Source: Bacteroidota bacterium (GTDB taxonomy: Bacteria; Bacteroidota; Ignavibacteria; Ignavibacteriales; Ignavibacteriaceae). Taken from it: a DNA stretch of 64,000 nt. The stretch spans positions 92,776 through 156,775 of the forward strand of contig JAKIZM010000001.1 of the NCBI GenBank assembly GCA_022708025.1, read 5' to 3'. The notes beneath the pieces were generated by a model. The model did no database searches, had not been told where the DNA came from, and saw nothing but the letters and a program-made list of their open reading frames with translations. How positions within the stretch are numbered: position 1 is the stretch's first letter; the number at the start of each line of letters is the position of its first letter. Shown in pieces: positions 44,808-54,339 of this stretch. The translations under genes and the position numbers were made by a program.

Positions 44808-46304
44808 ATGAAACCAATTAGTGAAATAGTAAAAAACAAACCGTGGCTGGGTTGGGTATTGTTTTTTGCAACTGCAGTCGTAGTATTTTTAATTGGATTA
44901 TTTGCTTCTTCAATTATTGAAAGAAGAAGTGAAGCCGTAACACTTCAAGTAGTTAAGACAATAAATGATTGGGAACCAAGAAATGAAGTATGGGGAGAAA
45001 ATTATCCTCGTGAGTTTGAGTCCTATCTGAAAACTCTGAATACAGATTTTGCGAGTAAGCACGGTGGTGCAAAGATGATTGACTATCTTGAAAAATATCC
45101 TGAGCTTGTTGTAATGTGGGCTGGTTATGCTTTTTCAAGAGAATATAATCAAGGCAGAGGACATGGTTATGCAATTCAGGATGTAAGAAATATATTAAGA
45201 ACAGGAGATAATAATTATTCACCTCAACCGGCAACTTGCTGGACTTGCAAAAGCACAGATGTGCCCAGAGTTATGAATGAAATTGGTGCTGAAAATTTCT
45301 ATAAGAAAAAATGGACTGATCTTGGTTCCGAAATTATTAATCCAATTGGATGTCAGGATTGCCACGATCCGAAAACGATGAATTTAAGAATTACTCGTCC
45401 GGCACTTATTGAGGCATATCAACGCAAAGGGAAAGACATTACACAATTTTCCAGACAGGAAATGCGTTCGCTGGTTTGTGCACAATGTCATGTTGAATAT
45501 TACTTCAAAGGAGACGGTAAATATTTGACATTCCCTTGGGATAACGGTTTTAGTGCAGATGACATGGAAGCTTACTATGATAATCTAGAATTTTCTGATT
45601 GGACACACGCATTAAGCAGAGCTCCGATGTTAAAAGCTCAACATCCTGATTACGAATTATTTATGACAGGAATACATGCAATTCGCGGTGTTTCTTGTGC
45701 AGATTGCCATATGCCTTACAAATCAGAAGGCGGAGTTAAGTTTACAGATCATCACATTCAATCGCCATTAAACAATGTTGCAAACACTTGTCAGGTTTGT
45801 CATCGTGAGGATACCGAACGATTGGTTCAGGATGTATATGACAGACAGGATAGAATTGAAGAGATAAGAAGAATTGCTGAAAAGACTTTAGCTGCTGCAC
45901 ACATTGAAGCTAAAGTTGCTTGGGATAACGGCGCAACAGAAGAACAGATGAAACCAATATTAAAACTAATCCGTCACGCTCAATGGAGATGGGATTGGGT
46001 TGCTGCTGCTAATGCTTATGGATTTCACGCACCGGTTGAAGCACTAAGGGTTCTTGGAACTTCTATACAAAAAGGAGAACAGGCAAGAAGAGAAATCGCA
46101 ATTCTGTTTTCTAAAAAAGGATGGAAATACCCGATTGATATGCCTGATATCTCTACAAAAGAAAAAGCTCAGATATTTATCGGTTTAAATCCTGAAAAGA
46201 TGAAAGCTGATAAACAAGAATTTCTAAAAACCACAACTGTAAAATGGGATCAGGAAGCAAAACAACGGCAAGGATTTTTATACGAGTATAAGTTAAAAGA
46301 CTAA
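44808..46304 (+). CDS. nrfA: Cytochrome c nitrite reductase, ammonia-forming
   Basis: Pentahaem enzyme of 498 residues that reduces nitrite to ammonium in the periplasm. The active-site haem has the lysine motif CWTCK (144-148), and four CxxCH motifs follow at 182, 224, 297 and 328. CHVEYYFKGDGKYLTFPW contains the calcium-site and active-site tyrosine region, and HHIQSPL carries the catalytic histidine. An uncleaved-looking N-terminal helix (13-35) suggests membrane tethering. Coupled with nrfH. With NarGHI it gives nitrate to ammonium (DNRA). Confidence 0.97.
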   Translation: MKPISEIVKNKPWLGWVLFFATAVVVFLIGLFASSIIERRSEAVTLQVVKTINDWEPRNEVWGENYPREFESYLKTLNTDFASKHGGAKMIDYLEKYPELVVMWAGYAFSREYNQGRGHGYAIQDVRNILRTGDNNYSPQPATCWTCKSTDVPRVMNEIGAENFYKKKWTDLGSEIINPIGCQDCHDPKTMNLRITRPALIEAYQRKGKDITQFSRQEMRSLVCAQCHVEYYFKGDGKYLTFPWDNGFSADDMEAYYDNLEFSDWTHALSRAPMLKAQHPDYELFMTGIHAIRGVSCADCHMPYKSEGGVKFTDHHIQSPLNNVANTCQVCHREDTERLVQDVYDRQDRIEEIRRIAEKTLAAAHIEAKVAWDNGATEEQMKPILKLIRHAQWRWDWVAAANAYGFHAPVEALRVLGTSIQKGEQARREIAILFSKKGWKYPIDMPDISTKEKAQIFIGLNPEKMKADKQEFLKTTTVKWDQEAKQRQGFLYEYKLKD

Positions 46305-46392
46305 TAACTTAAAGAATCTAAGGTCACACTGAGCTTTCTAATCTGTTCTATTGAAGTTGCAAAAGGGTGGCCTTTAATTTTTATTTAATTTT

Positions 46393-46419
46393 ATTCCCTC
46401 GAAAGAGGGAATTTTTTTG
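46393..46419 (+). terminator. Rho-independent terminator of nrfHA
   Basis: Eight-base perfect stem ATTCCCTC / GAGGGAAT with a GAAA tetraloop, followed by TTTTTTG. It lies 89 bases after the nrfA stop. Confidence 0.88.
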
Positions 46420-46433
46420 AGGTTGCTTTAAAA

Positions 46434-46477
46434 CAGTCATTCCATCTGTCAGAGGCGGATTATTTCGAAATCGGATA
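46434..46477. repeat. Part-copy of a dispersed repeat
   Basis: GTCATTCCATCTGTCAGAGGCGGATT and the following TTTCGAAATC match the left half of the element at 50241 (GTCATTCCGTCCGCCAGAGGC and TTTCGGAATC). Confidence 0.6.
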
Positions 46478-46542
46478 TTTATCCAATTTTCCCTTTTATT
46501 CTCATTGCTTGTTAACAATAATTTAGATATGTTTATCCCGCA

Positions 46543-46962
46543 ATGTTTGGAAAAACTAAAATATTTTCATTTTTATTTCTGTTTGTTGTCTCTACTACAG
46601 GACTGCCAATTACTATTAATCTTTGTAAGATGGCTGTTTCTGAAAGGGAACAATGCACAATGCATCAGGAACCTGTCAGTTCAAATTGTTGTTCCGAAGA
46701 AACTTCTGATTCCGGACCATCAATTTCATTTGACAAATCCAGTTGCTGCCAGACAGAATTTGTTTATAAAAAAGTTGAGGACCAATATCTTCTTAATAAA
46801 ACTAATTTAGATTTTTCAGATGATGAAAATATTTTACAAGCTGTGGAGATTGTTCCTTTGCTTACAGAAATTTCAAACAATGTATCTTACTTTAACGATT
46901 CCTCACCACCTTTTTTAATAGATCCCGATCTATATATTACAAACTCAATACTTCTGATTTGA
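46543..46962 (+). CDS. Small cysteine-rich exported protein upstream of the efflux genes
   Basis: Protein of 139 residues with a signal peptide (about 1-21). The mature part has a cysteine in INLCKMAV, SNCCSEE and SSCCQTEFVYKKVEDQYL. The layout (one Cys, two CC pairs, then a hydrophobic FVYKKVEDQY) is that of the HYC_CC_PP-type proteins of Bacteroidota, which often precede heavy-metal efflux genes. It probably binds metal in the periplasm. It is 146 bases upstream of cusC-like. Exact function unknown. Confidence 0.7.
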   Translation: MFGKTKIFSFLFLFVVSTTGLPITINLCKMAVSEREQCTMHQEPVSSNCCSEETSDSGPSISFDKSSCCQTEFVYKKVEDQYLLNKTNLDFSDDENILQAVEIVPLLTEISNNVSYFNDSSPPFLIDPDLYITNSILLI

Positions 46963-47108
46963 TCCTTCCATTTTCCTTTTCTCTGGACTGATGTAATTAG
47001 TCCGCCTATACTTTTTTAGTATTTAAAATTTATTTAACTCATTTACTTTTCTTTTCATAGCATTAAAAGAAAAGCTTGAGGTTAAAATAATTACAGGAAA
47101 TAATTAAG

Positions 47109-48362
47109 ATGAACAAAATCAGAATTTTAATAATTGGATTAGTAATATTTATAAGCAATTCATTTGCACAACATCAATCGCTTCGGGAATTGATTGACCT
47201 GGCATTGCAGGTAAGTCCTGAACTGAAAATGTATCAGGCAAAGATTAATGCTTCGGAAAACAGGATTCAGCAAAACACAAATCTTCCCGATCCGATGCTA
47301 ACCCTTGGTGTAATGAGCCTTCCGCTTCCATCATTTTCTTTTAATAAAGATATGATGACTGCAAAGGTTGTTGGCTTAAGTCAGGAATTTCCTTTTCCCG
47401 GAACACTGAGTGCAAAAGAAAATGTAAACAGCAAAGATTTTGAAATTGTAAAACAGGAATACAACGATAAACGAAATGAGATCATAAAAGAATTAACTCA
47501 GAGTTATTACGAATTAATTTACATTCGGAAAGAAATTCAGTTAACCGGAGAATCACGGCAGCTGATGAAGCAAATACTTGATGTTGTAAGATCGATGTAT
47601 TCTGTTGCGGACGCAAGTCAGCAAAACATTTTCAGAGTTGACCTCGAGCTTACAAAGATGTCTGATATGCTCGCAACTTTGAAAAGTGAAGAGGATGAAC
47701 AATTATCAGCAATTAATTCTTTGCTGTTAAGAAATCCATCTGACAAAATAGAAACCGATTCGCTTCCTGAAATAAATTTTATTCAGTTTAATATTGATGA
47801 ACTTATTTCGAAAGCGGAAGCAAATCGTCCTTTCCTCAAAGGTATTCAGCTTGCTGAAGAAAAAGAAAAGTTAAATCAATCCGCCGCAGAATATGATTTC
47901 TATCCGATGTTCAAGCTTTCCGCTCAATATGCTTTCAGAAGTGAAGTTGAAGGAATGAAGCCTGACAATATGATTTCAGTTATGCTTGATATTTCTTTAC
48001 CGTTAAATTATGGCGGGAAAGTAAGTGCAATGGTTGATGAAACAAAATCAATGCAGGAAATGTATCGTGAACAATACTCGGCTTCAATTCAAATGCTGAA
48101 AAGAGAATTCGGTATGAGAACAGCAAAATTGAAATCGCTTAAAGAAAGAATTGAACTGGTTGAACAAGGTTCTTTTATACAAGCAAAAGAAAATTTTAAA
48201 TCTGCGCTTTCATCATATCAGGTAGGTGAGATTGATTTTATGAATGTAATTGAAGCACAGGATAATCTTTATACAATTGAGAAGAATTTATATCGGCTTA
48301 AAACAGATTATCTGAAACAAATAGCTGAGCTTGAATTTTTAACAGGAACAAAAATGAATTAA
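47109..48362 (+). CDS. TolC-family outer membrane efflux protein (CusC-type)
   Basis: Protein of 417 residues with a signal peptide (1-20, ending FAQ) and the long-helix repeats of an outer membrane factor. Marks include NLPDPMLTLGVMSLP (early loop), LSQEFPFPG, and GEIDFMNVIEAQDNLYTIE near the end. It is the exit duct for the RND pump encoded downstream. The family is often annotated CusC/CzcC; the metal cannot be told from this subunit. Confidence 0.9.
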   Translation: MNKIRILIIGLVIFISNSFAQHQSLRELIDLALQVSPELKMYQAKINASENRIQQNTNLPDPMLTLGVMSLPLPSFSFNKDMMTAKVVGLSQEFPFPGTLSAKENVNSKDFEIVKQEYNDKRNEIIKELTQSYYELIYIRKEIQLTGESRQLMKQILDVVRSMYSVADASQQNIFRVDLELTKMSDMLATLKSEEDEQLSAINSLLLRNPSDKIETDSLPEINFIQFNIDELISKAEANRPFLKGIQLAEEKEKLNQSAAEYDFYPMFKLSAQYAFRSEVEGMKPDNMISVMLDISLPLNYGGKVSAMVDETKSMQEMYREQYSASIQMLKREFGMRTAKLKSLKERIELVEQGSFIQAKENFKSALSSYQVGEIDFMNVIEAQDNLYTIEKNLYRLKTDYLKQIAELEFLTGTKMN

Positions 48363-48395
48363 ATGATTTTCTTTGTAATGGCTGCTATTTGCTTT

Positions 48396-48453
48396 TGTCA
48401 ATCTGAGACTGGCGATAACAAAAAAGTCACACTTCGATAAACTCAGTGTGACA
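48396..48453. repeat. Dispersed palindromic repeat between cusC- and cusB-like genes
   Basis: Begins TGTCAATCTGAGAC and ends in the hairpin GTCACACT / AGTGTGAC (48426-48433 and 48445-48452). Same family as the element between narG and narH. Confidence 0.7.
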
Positions 48454-48551
48454 GTTATAGTAACCTACAAATCATAGCCGAGTTTAGTTCTTTTTATTAG
48501 TTAAATGAAATTCAGATGAAGTGAAAAAATAAATTTTTAGGAGTTAAAAAA

Positions 48552-50237
48552 TTGAATAAGAAAATTTTAATAATCATAATAATAGCTGTCGCAATACTTA
48601 TTCCGGTTTATTTTTTATTTATTGCCGGCGGTTCTTCTGATACTGCTTCAGGAGAGAAGCAGCTTTATACTTGCGGAATGCATCCGCAGATAATTTCTGA
48701 TGAACCGGGAATTTGTCCGATATGCGAAATGAAATTGGTTCCGATAAAAAATACAAATCAAAAATCCGGTGAAAGAAAGATTCTTTATTATCGCAACCCG
48801 ATGAATCCGAGTGTAATTTCAGATCATCCACAAAAAGATGAAATGGGAATGGATTATGTTCCGGTTTATGAAGATGAAGCCGGCGCTGAAGGTGTTGTAA
48901 CGATTGATCCGCAGGTTCAGCAGAATATGAATATCAAAACTGAAATTGTTGAGAACAAAAAACTTTCATCGCAGGTTACAACTAATGCTGTTCTGGTCAC
49001 CGATGAAACTAACGAATATATAGTTACCACAAAAGTTGATGGCTGGGTTGAAAAGCTTTATGTGAATTATACCGGTCAACAGGTTTCAAAAGGTGCAAAG
49101 CTTATGGATATCTACTCACCGATGCTTGTTTCTGCACAACAGGAATTATTAACAGCACTTTCATATCAAAGCTCATTGAATGCAAGCTCACTCGAAGAGA
49201 TTAAAAACAGCAGCAACGAAATGTTAAAAAATGCTGTAAGAAAATTGCAGCTGCTAAATGTTTCCGATTCTGAAATTGAAAGATTGAAACAAACCCGTGA
49301 AGTGAAAACTTATGTTACACTTTATGCTCAAAACTCAGGAACAGTTCTGGAGAAAAACATTCTCGAAGGTCAAAAGATAATGGCTGGCGAACCACTTTTG
49401 AGAATTGCCAGTTTAGCTAACCTCTGGTTAACTGCAGAAATTTATGAATATGAAATTCCGAAAGTAACAATCGGTTCAAAAGCAGAAATCAACTTTGATT
49501 ACTTGCCGGGAAAAACTTATCAAGGAAAAATTTCATTCATTTATCCGACACTTGATGAACAATCAAGAACAGTTAAAGTAAGAATTGATGTTCCGAATTC
49601 AAAAGGAGAGCTTAAGCCCTCAATGTTTGCAAATGTTGTAATTGACGGACCAGCTTTAAAGCCGACTCCTGTTATTCCGGAAAATGCTGTTATCAGAACA
49701 GGTAAAACAGATATTGTCATTGTTGATCTTGGTGACGGAAAATTCAAGCCTCAGCAAGTTAAACTTGGAATTTATTCTGAGGGCTATTATCAGGTATTAA
49801 ACGGGTTGAGTGAAGGAAACAAAATAGTAACATCAGCACAATTCCTGATTGATTCAGAAAGTAATTTAAAAGCAGCAGTCAATCAGTTTCAATCAGGAGC
49901 TGTAACTCATTCTTCTGATAGAACTGAAATACCTGAAATGAAAGATGATAAAGAAAAAACACGAGACGATAAACAAAAAACAAAAACTGAAATGCCGGGA
50001 ATGAAAAAGAATGAAGAAGAACATAATCATTCATCGTCAATCGTTCATCAAGGAATGATAGATGTTGAATCAATCGATAAAAATAAAGATGGTAAGCTTT
50101 GGGAATGCCCGATGGATTGGAATGTAATTTCAGATGAATCAGGAAGATGTCCGTTGTGTAATATGAAATTGAAAGAGTATTCGATTGCCGAAATAAAAGC
50201 TAATCTTAATAAGTATGGTTTTGAATACAAGAAATAA
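48552..50237 (+). CDS. Efflux RND periplasmic adaptor with three metal-binding segments (CusB-type)
   Basis: Protein of 561 residues starting at TTG 48552 after TTTAGGAG. A membrane helix (4-24) leads to a heavy-metal-binding segment (YTCGMHPQIISDEPGICPIC, about 37-56), a second, cysteine-free one (NPMNPSVISDHPQKDEMGMD), then the HlyD barrel and hairpin region (residues 115-440). A His/Lys-rich linker follows, and a third metal segment (WECPMDWNVISDESGRCPLC) closes the protein. The metal segments suggest Cu(I)/Ag(I). It bridges the RND pump to the outer membrane channel. The C-terminal metal segment is an unusual addition. Confidence 0.92.
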   Translation: MNKKILIIIIIAVAILIPVYFLFIAGGSSDTASGEKQLYTCGMHPQIISDEPGICPICEMKLVPIKNTNQKSGERKILYYRNPMNPSVISDHPQKDEMGMDYVPVYEDEAGAEGVVTIDPQVQQNMNIKTEIVENKKLSSQVTTNAVLVTDETNEYIVTTKVDGWVEKLYVNYTGQQVSKGAKLMDIYSPMLVSAQQELLTALSYQSSLNASSLEEIKNSSNEMLKNAVRKLQLLNVSDSEIERLKQTREVKTYVTLYAQNSGTVLEKNILEGQKIMAGEPLLRIASLANLWLTAEIYEYEIPKVTIGSKAEINFDYLPGKTYQGKISFIYPTLDEQSRTVKVRIDVPNSKGELKPSMFANVVIDGPALKPTPVIPENAVIRTGKTDIVIVDLGDGKFKPQQVKLGIYSEGYYQVLNGLSEGNKIVTSAQFLIDSESNLKAAVNQFQSGAVTHSSDRTEIPEMKDDKEKTRDDKQKTKTEMPGMKKNEEEHNHSSSIVHQGMIDVESIDKNKDGKLWECPMDWNVISDESGRCPLCNMKLKEYSIAEIKANLNKYGFEYKK

Positions 50238-50240
50238 TTG

Positions 50241-50326
50241 AGTGTCATTCCGTCCGCCAGAGGCGGATCGTTTCGGAATCTCTTAACTAAAATATTAAGA
50301 CCCTGAAACAAGTTCAGGGTGACACT
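50241..50326. repeat. Dispersed palindromic repeat between cusB- and cusA-like genes
   Basis: Outer arms AGTGTCA / TGACACT enclose a TCCGCC / GGCGGA hairpin and a second one, ACCCTGAA / TTCAGGGT (50300-50307 and 50313-50320). It separates genes that are usually close together. Confidence 0.7.
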
Positions 50327-50342
50327 AATAGAAGGAAATTAA

Positions 50343-53300
50343 ATGACATCAGATCAAAACAAAGAAGGATTGATCTCAAAACTTATTGAGTGGTCAATCA
50401 ACAATAAATTTTTGGTAATTATTTTTACCGTTGCAATCATTGCTCTTGGTATCTGGGCATTGTTGACAACTAAGGTTGATGCAATTCCGGATTTGAGCGA
50501 TGTTCAAGTTATAATTATGTCTGAGTATGAAGGACAAGGACCACAGATTGTTGAAGATCAGGTAACTTATCCTCTGACAACAAAAATGCTTTCAGTTCCT
50601 TTTGCAAAAGATGTAAGAGGTTTCTCAATGTTCGGACTTTCAATGGTGTATGTAACTTTTGAAGATGGAACTGATATTTATTGGGCGCGAAGCAGAGTAT
50701 TGGAATATCTCAGCACAATTCAAGCGCAGATGCCTGCAGGTGTTAAAATGCAGCTCGGTCCGGATGCAACAGGTCTTGGATGGGTTTATCAATATGTATT
50801 AAATTCAGATAAACATGATTTGCAGGAACTTCGTTCAATTCAGGATTATTTTTTAAGATATGAACTTAATTCGATTGAAGGTGTTTCTGAAGTTGCAAGT
50901 GTTGGCGGATTTGTAAAACAATATCAGGTAAATATTGATCCGACTAAACTAGCCTATTATAATATTCCTTTGCAGATGGTCGAGATGGCAATCAAGAGAA
51001 GCAACAATGATGTTGGCGGACGAGTTATCGAAATGGGCGAAATGGAATATATGGTTCGTGCACTTGGTTACATTAAAAATGTTGATGATTTGAAAAATGT
51101 TGCAATTGGTAATTCACCAAAAACCGGAGCACCGATTTATTTAAGAGATATTGCAACTATAGATATTGGTCCGGAACTTCGCAGAGGACTTGCTGATTGG
51201 AATGGAGAAGGTGAAACTGTCGGAGGAATTATTGTTATCCGTTACGGTGAAAATGCTTTATCTGTAATTAATAAAGTAAAAGAACGACTTGCAGAATTAA
51301 AAAAATCTTTACCTGATGATATTAAAATAGATGTTGCTTATGACAGGTCGACGCTGATAGAAAGTGCAATTGATAATCTTAAAGGAAAATTATTTGAAGA
51401 GACATTGATTGTTGCATTGGTGATTATTGCTTTCCTTCTTCACATAAGAAGTTCTTTTGTTGCGATCTTCACATTGCCAACTGCAGTTTTGTTTTCATTT
51501 TTAATAATGCGTCTGCAAGGAATAAATGCAAACATTATGTCGCTTGGCGGAATAGCTATTGCAATCGGTGCGATGGTTGATGCATCAATTGTAATGGTTG
51601 AAAATGCAGCGACACATCTTTCTGCAGAAAAAGATAAACCATTAAGCGAAAGAAAATCTCATTGGGCGGTTATTCTTGAATCAGGAAAGGAAGTTGGACC
51701 TTCAATCTTTTATTCACTTTTAGTAATTACTGTTTCATTCCTGCCTGTCTTTACACTTGAACAACAGGAAGGAAGAATGTTTAAACCGCTTGCATTTACA
51801 AAAACTTATGCGATGGCTGGTGCTGCAATCCTTGCTGTGACAATTGTTCCGGTTTTAATCGGTTATCTTGTTCGCGGGAAATTAAGAAAGGAAGAAGATA
51901 ATCCGATAACAAAAATTCTTATAAAAATTTATCATCCGATTGTAGATTTTGTAATGAACAAAAGATGGTGGGTGATGGGAACTGCTTTAGCAATAATACT
52001 TGTTACAATAATTCCGTATTCCAAACTTGGTTCAGAATTTATGCCTCCATTATATGAAGGCGATTTGCTTTATATGCCGACAACTCTTCCCGGAATTTCA
52101 ATTACAAAAGCTAAAGAGATACTTCAGCAGACTGATAAGATTATAAAAACTTTTCCCGAAGTTGAATCAGTTTTTGGTAAGATCGGAAGAGCGGAGACAG
52201 CAACTGATCCGGCACCGTTAACAATGATCGAAACTACAATTCTTTTGAAACCGCAGGAACAATGGCGCGAAGGTATGACTCCTGATAAACTGGTTGATGA
52301 ACTTGATAACGCTGTTCATATTGCTGGTTTAACAAACTCCTGGACGATGCCGATAAAAACAAGAATTGATATGCTTTCAACTGGAATTAAAACTCCGATT
52401 GGGATTAAGATTGCCGGACCTGATCTTGCATTGCTTGATAGTCTTGGAGAAAAAGTTGAAGCATTGGTAAAAAATGTTTCAGGCACTCGTTCTGCTTTTG
52501 CAGAAAGATCTCTCGGTGGAAATTATGTTGATTTTGAAATTGATCGTAACGCAATTGCTCGATATGGATTAACAGTCAGCGATATTCAGGATGTTTTTAA
52601 TACTGCTGTTGGCGGAATGAACATAACACAAACTGTTGAAGGTTTGGAAAGATATCCTGTTAATATGAGATATCAGCGAGATTACAGAGAGAATATTGAT
52701 CAGCTTAAACGGGTTCTTGTTTCACTTCCATCAGGAGGAAGCGTTCCATTGGAACAACTAGGAAAAATTGTTATCAGGGTTGGTGCTTCAATGATCAAAT
52801 CTGAAAATGCAAGACCGAATGTTTGGGTTTATATTGATATTCATGATATTGATGTTGGAACATATATTAAGAATGCAAAAGAAGTAATTGATAAACATCT
52901 CGTTCTGCCGGCGGGTTATTCAATTAAATGGAGCGGACAGTTTGAGTTTATGGAAAGAGCAGAGTCACATCTTTTACTTGTGATTCCATTAACACTTTTA
53001 ATCGTAATTGTTTTGTTATATATGAATACAAAGTCTGCAATAAAAACCGGAATAGTTCTGCTTGCTCTGCCGTTTTCAATGGTTGGCGCAATTTGGTATT
53101 TGTATTTAGCAGGATTTAATCTTTCGGTTGCAGTGTGGGTTGGAATAATTGCTCTGCTAGGTGTTGATGCTGAAACCGGAGTTGTAATGCTTTTATATCT
53201 TGATATTTCTTATGAGAAGTTTAAGAAAAACGGAATGTTAAAAAGTCTTGATGATCTTCGTGAAGCGGTTTTTGAAGGAGCAGTAAAAAGAATAAGACCA

Positions 53301-53507
53301 AAGATGATGACTGTTATGACAACATTGCTTGGCTTGCTTCCGATAGTGATCGGACTTGGAACAGGATCGGATGTAATGAAAAGAATCGCTGCACCGATGG
53401 TCGGTGGAATTCTGACAAGTATGATTATGGAACTTACTGTTTATCCGGCAATATTTTTTGCGATTAAGAAGAGAGAGATGAAAAATATTGTTGATGAAAG
53501 TAACTAA
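50343..53507 (+). CDS. cusA: Heavy-metal efflux RND pump (CusA-type)
   Basis: Inner membrane proton-driven pump of 1054 residues with the normal HME-RND layout: first helix at about 22-42, six-helix blocks at about 345-545 and 880-1045, and two large periplasmic loops. Conserved stretches include IGAMVDASIVMVENA in helix 4 with the proton-relay acidic residues, GGMNITQTVEGLERYPVNMRY and GVDAETGVVMLLYLD. These match monovalent Cu/Ag exporters more than divalent ones, so cusA is the likely identity. Complete. Confidence 0.94.
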   Translation: MTSDQNKEGLISKLIEWSINNKFLVIIFTVAIIALGIWALLTTKVDAIPDLSDVQVIIMSEYEGQGPQIVEDQVTYPLTTKMLSVPFAKDVRGFSMFGLSMVYVTFEDGTDIYWARSRVLEYLSTIQAQMPAGVKMQLGPDATGLGWVYQYVLNSDKHDLQELRSIQDYFLRYELNSIEGVSEVASVGGFVKQYQVNIDPTKLAYYNIPLQMVEMAIKRSNNDVGGRVIEMGEMEYMVRALGYIKNVDDLKNVAIGNSPKTGAPIYLRDIATIDIGPELRRGLADWNGEGETVGGIIVIRYGENALSVINKVKERLAELKKSLPDDIKIDVAYDRSTLIESAIDNLKGKLFEETLIVALVIIAFLLHIRSSFVAIFTLPTAVLFSFLIMRLQGINANIMSLGGIAIAIGAMVDASIVMVENAATHLSAEKDKPLSERKSHWAVILESGKEVGPSIFYSLLVITVSFLPVFTLEQQEGRMFKPLAFTKTYAMAGAAILAVTIVPVLIGYLVRGKLRKEEDNPITKILIKIYHPIVDFVMNKRWWVMGTALAIILVTIIPYSKLGSEFMPPLYEGDLLYMPTTLPGISITKAKEILQQTDKIIKTFPEVESVFGKIGRAETATDPAPLTMIETTILLKPQEQWREGMTPDKLVDELDNAVHIAGLTNSWTMPIKTRIDMLSTGIKTPIGIKIAGPDLALLDSLGEKVEALVKNVSGTRSAFAERSLGGNYVDFEIDRNAIARYGLTVSDIQDVFNTAVGGMNITQTVEGLERYPVNMRYQRDYRENIDQLKRVLVSLPSGGSVPLEQLGKIVIRVGASMIKSENARPNVWVYIDIHDIDVGTYIKNAKEVIDKHLVLPAGYSIKWSGQFEFMERAESHLLLVIPLTLLIVIVLLYMNTKSAIKTGIVLLALPFSMVGAIWYLYLAGFNLSVAVWVGIIALLGVDAETGVVMLLYLDISYEKFKKNGMLKSLDDLREAVFEGAVKRIRPKMMTVMTTLLGLLPIVIGLGTGSDVMKRIAAPMVGGILTSMIMELTVYPAIFFAIKKREMKNIVDESN

Positions 53508-53509
53508 TG

Positions 53510-53590
53510 AACTCATCCCCTTGCCCCTTCTCTTAGGAAGAGAAGGGGGATTTGTCCCTCTCTTTTTAAGAGAGGGAAGAAGGGTGAGTT
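53510..53590. repeat. 81-bp palindromic element, copy 1
   Basis: Ends AACTCATCCCC / AAGGGTGAGTT enclose two hairpins (CCCCTTCTCTTA with AGAGAAGGGG, and CCCTCTCTT with AAGAGAGGG). Starts two bases after the cusA stop. Differs from copy 3 at a single base. Confidence 0.92.
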
Positions 53591-53674
53591 AATATTTAAG
53601 TAAAAATTGAAATGATTAAATAAAGATATTTGGTATTATTAAAAAATATTTTCCTTTTAAGTAGGAATTAGGTG

Positions 53675-53755
53675 AACTCATCCCCTATCCCCTTCTCTTA
53701 AGAAAAGAAAGGGAGGATGTCCCTCTCTTTTTAAGAGAGGGAAGAAGGGTGAGTT
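53675..53755. repeat. 81-bp palindromic element, copy 2
   Basis: Same length and ends as copies 1 and 3. Divergent in the first hairpin, identical from TGTCCCTCTC on. It lies 20 bases before the DUF559 gene. Confidence 0.9.
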
Positions 53756-53775
53756 AACTATTAAGAAAGAATGAA

Positions 53776-54186
53776 ATGAGTCTAAATAAAAAACGGGAAC
53801 TGAGAGAATTAGCAAAGGTAGTTTGCCGGGATTTGAGAAAAAATTCTACTAAAGCTGAACAAATGCTATGGAAGTTTCTGCGAAATAGAAATTTAGATGG
53901 AAGAAAATTTTTAAGGCAACATCCGTTGTTTTATGATTTAAATGGGAAAGAATCCTTTTTTATTGCAGATTTTTATTGTCACGAAGAAAAATTAATTATT
54001 GAACTTGACGGTGAATATCATAAATACAGACTAGCTGAAGATAATTTAAGAAGTGATATCATAAAATATTTTGGAATTAGAATCATCAGATTTAAGAATG
54101 AAAAAGTAATAGATGATTTAACAAATGTGATTAAGGAAATAAAAAATAATTTTATGGTGAACTCATCCCCTCGCCCCTTCTCTTAG
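53776..54186 (+). CDS. DUF559 endonuclease-like protein between palindromic elements
   Basis: Protein of 136 residues of the DUF559 family, which shares the Vsr-type (PD-(D/E)XK-related) nuclease fold. Visible marks are the N-terminal LRKNSTKAEQMLWKFLRNR, Asp in FIADFYC and the ELDGEYH motif with acidic and histidine residues. The natural role of the family is unknown. Elements copies 2 and 3 flank it, and its last nine residues (VNSSPRPFS) and stop codon are encoded by copy 3, so gene and repeat have moved or fused together. Confidence 0.85.
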   Translation: MSLNKKRELRELAKVVCRDLRKNSTKAEQMLWKFLRNRNLDGRKFLRQHPLFYDLNGKESFFIADFYCHEEKLIIELDGEYHKYRLAEDNLRSDIIKYFGIRIIRFKNEKVIDDLTNVIKEIKNNFMVNSSPRPFS

Positions 54187-54240
54187 GAAGAGAAGGGGGA
54201 TTTGTCCCTCTCTTTTTAAGAGAGGGAAGAAGGGTGAGTT
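54160..54240. repeat. 81-bp palindromic element, copy 3
   Basis: Identical to copy 1 except for C in place of T at the 13th base. It supplies the stop codon (TAG, 54184-54186) of the DUF559 gene. Confidence 0.92.
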
Positions 54241-54339
54241 AATAATTAAGGAAAAACAGAAAACTATTAAATAGAGACACTAAATTAACTAAGACTATAA
54301 TTAACACTTAATATTATTAACCAACAAAGGAGTAACACA

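Noticed and set aside
53776..54186. DUF559 gene as a Vsr mismatch-repair nuclease
   Set aside because: Shares the fold pattern but lacks the Vsr zinc cysteines and is not next to a cytosine methyltransferase.
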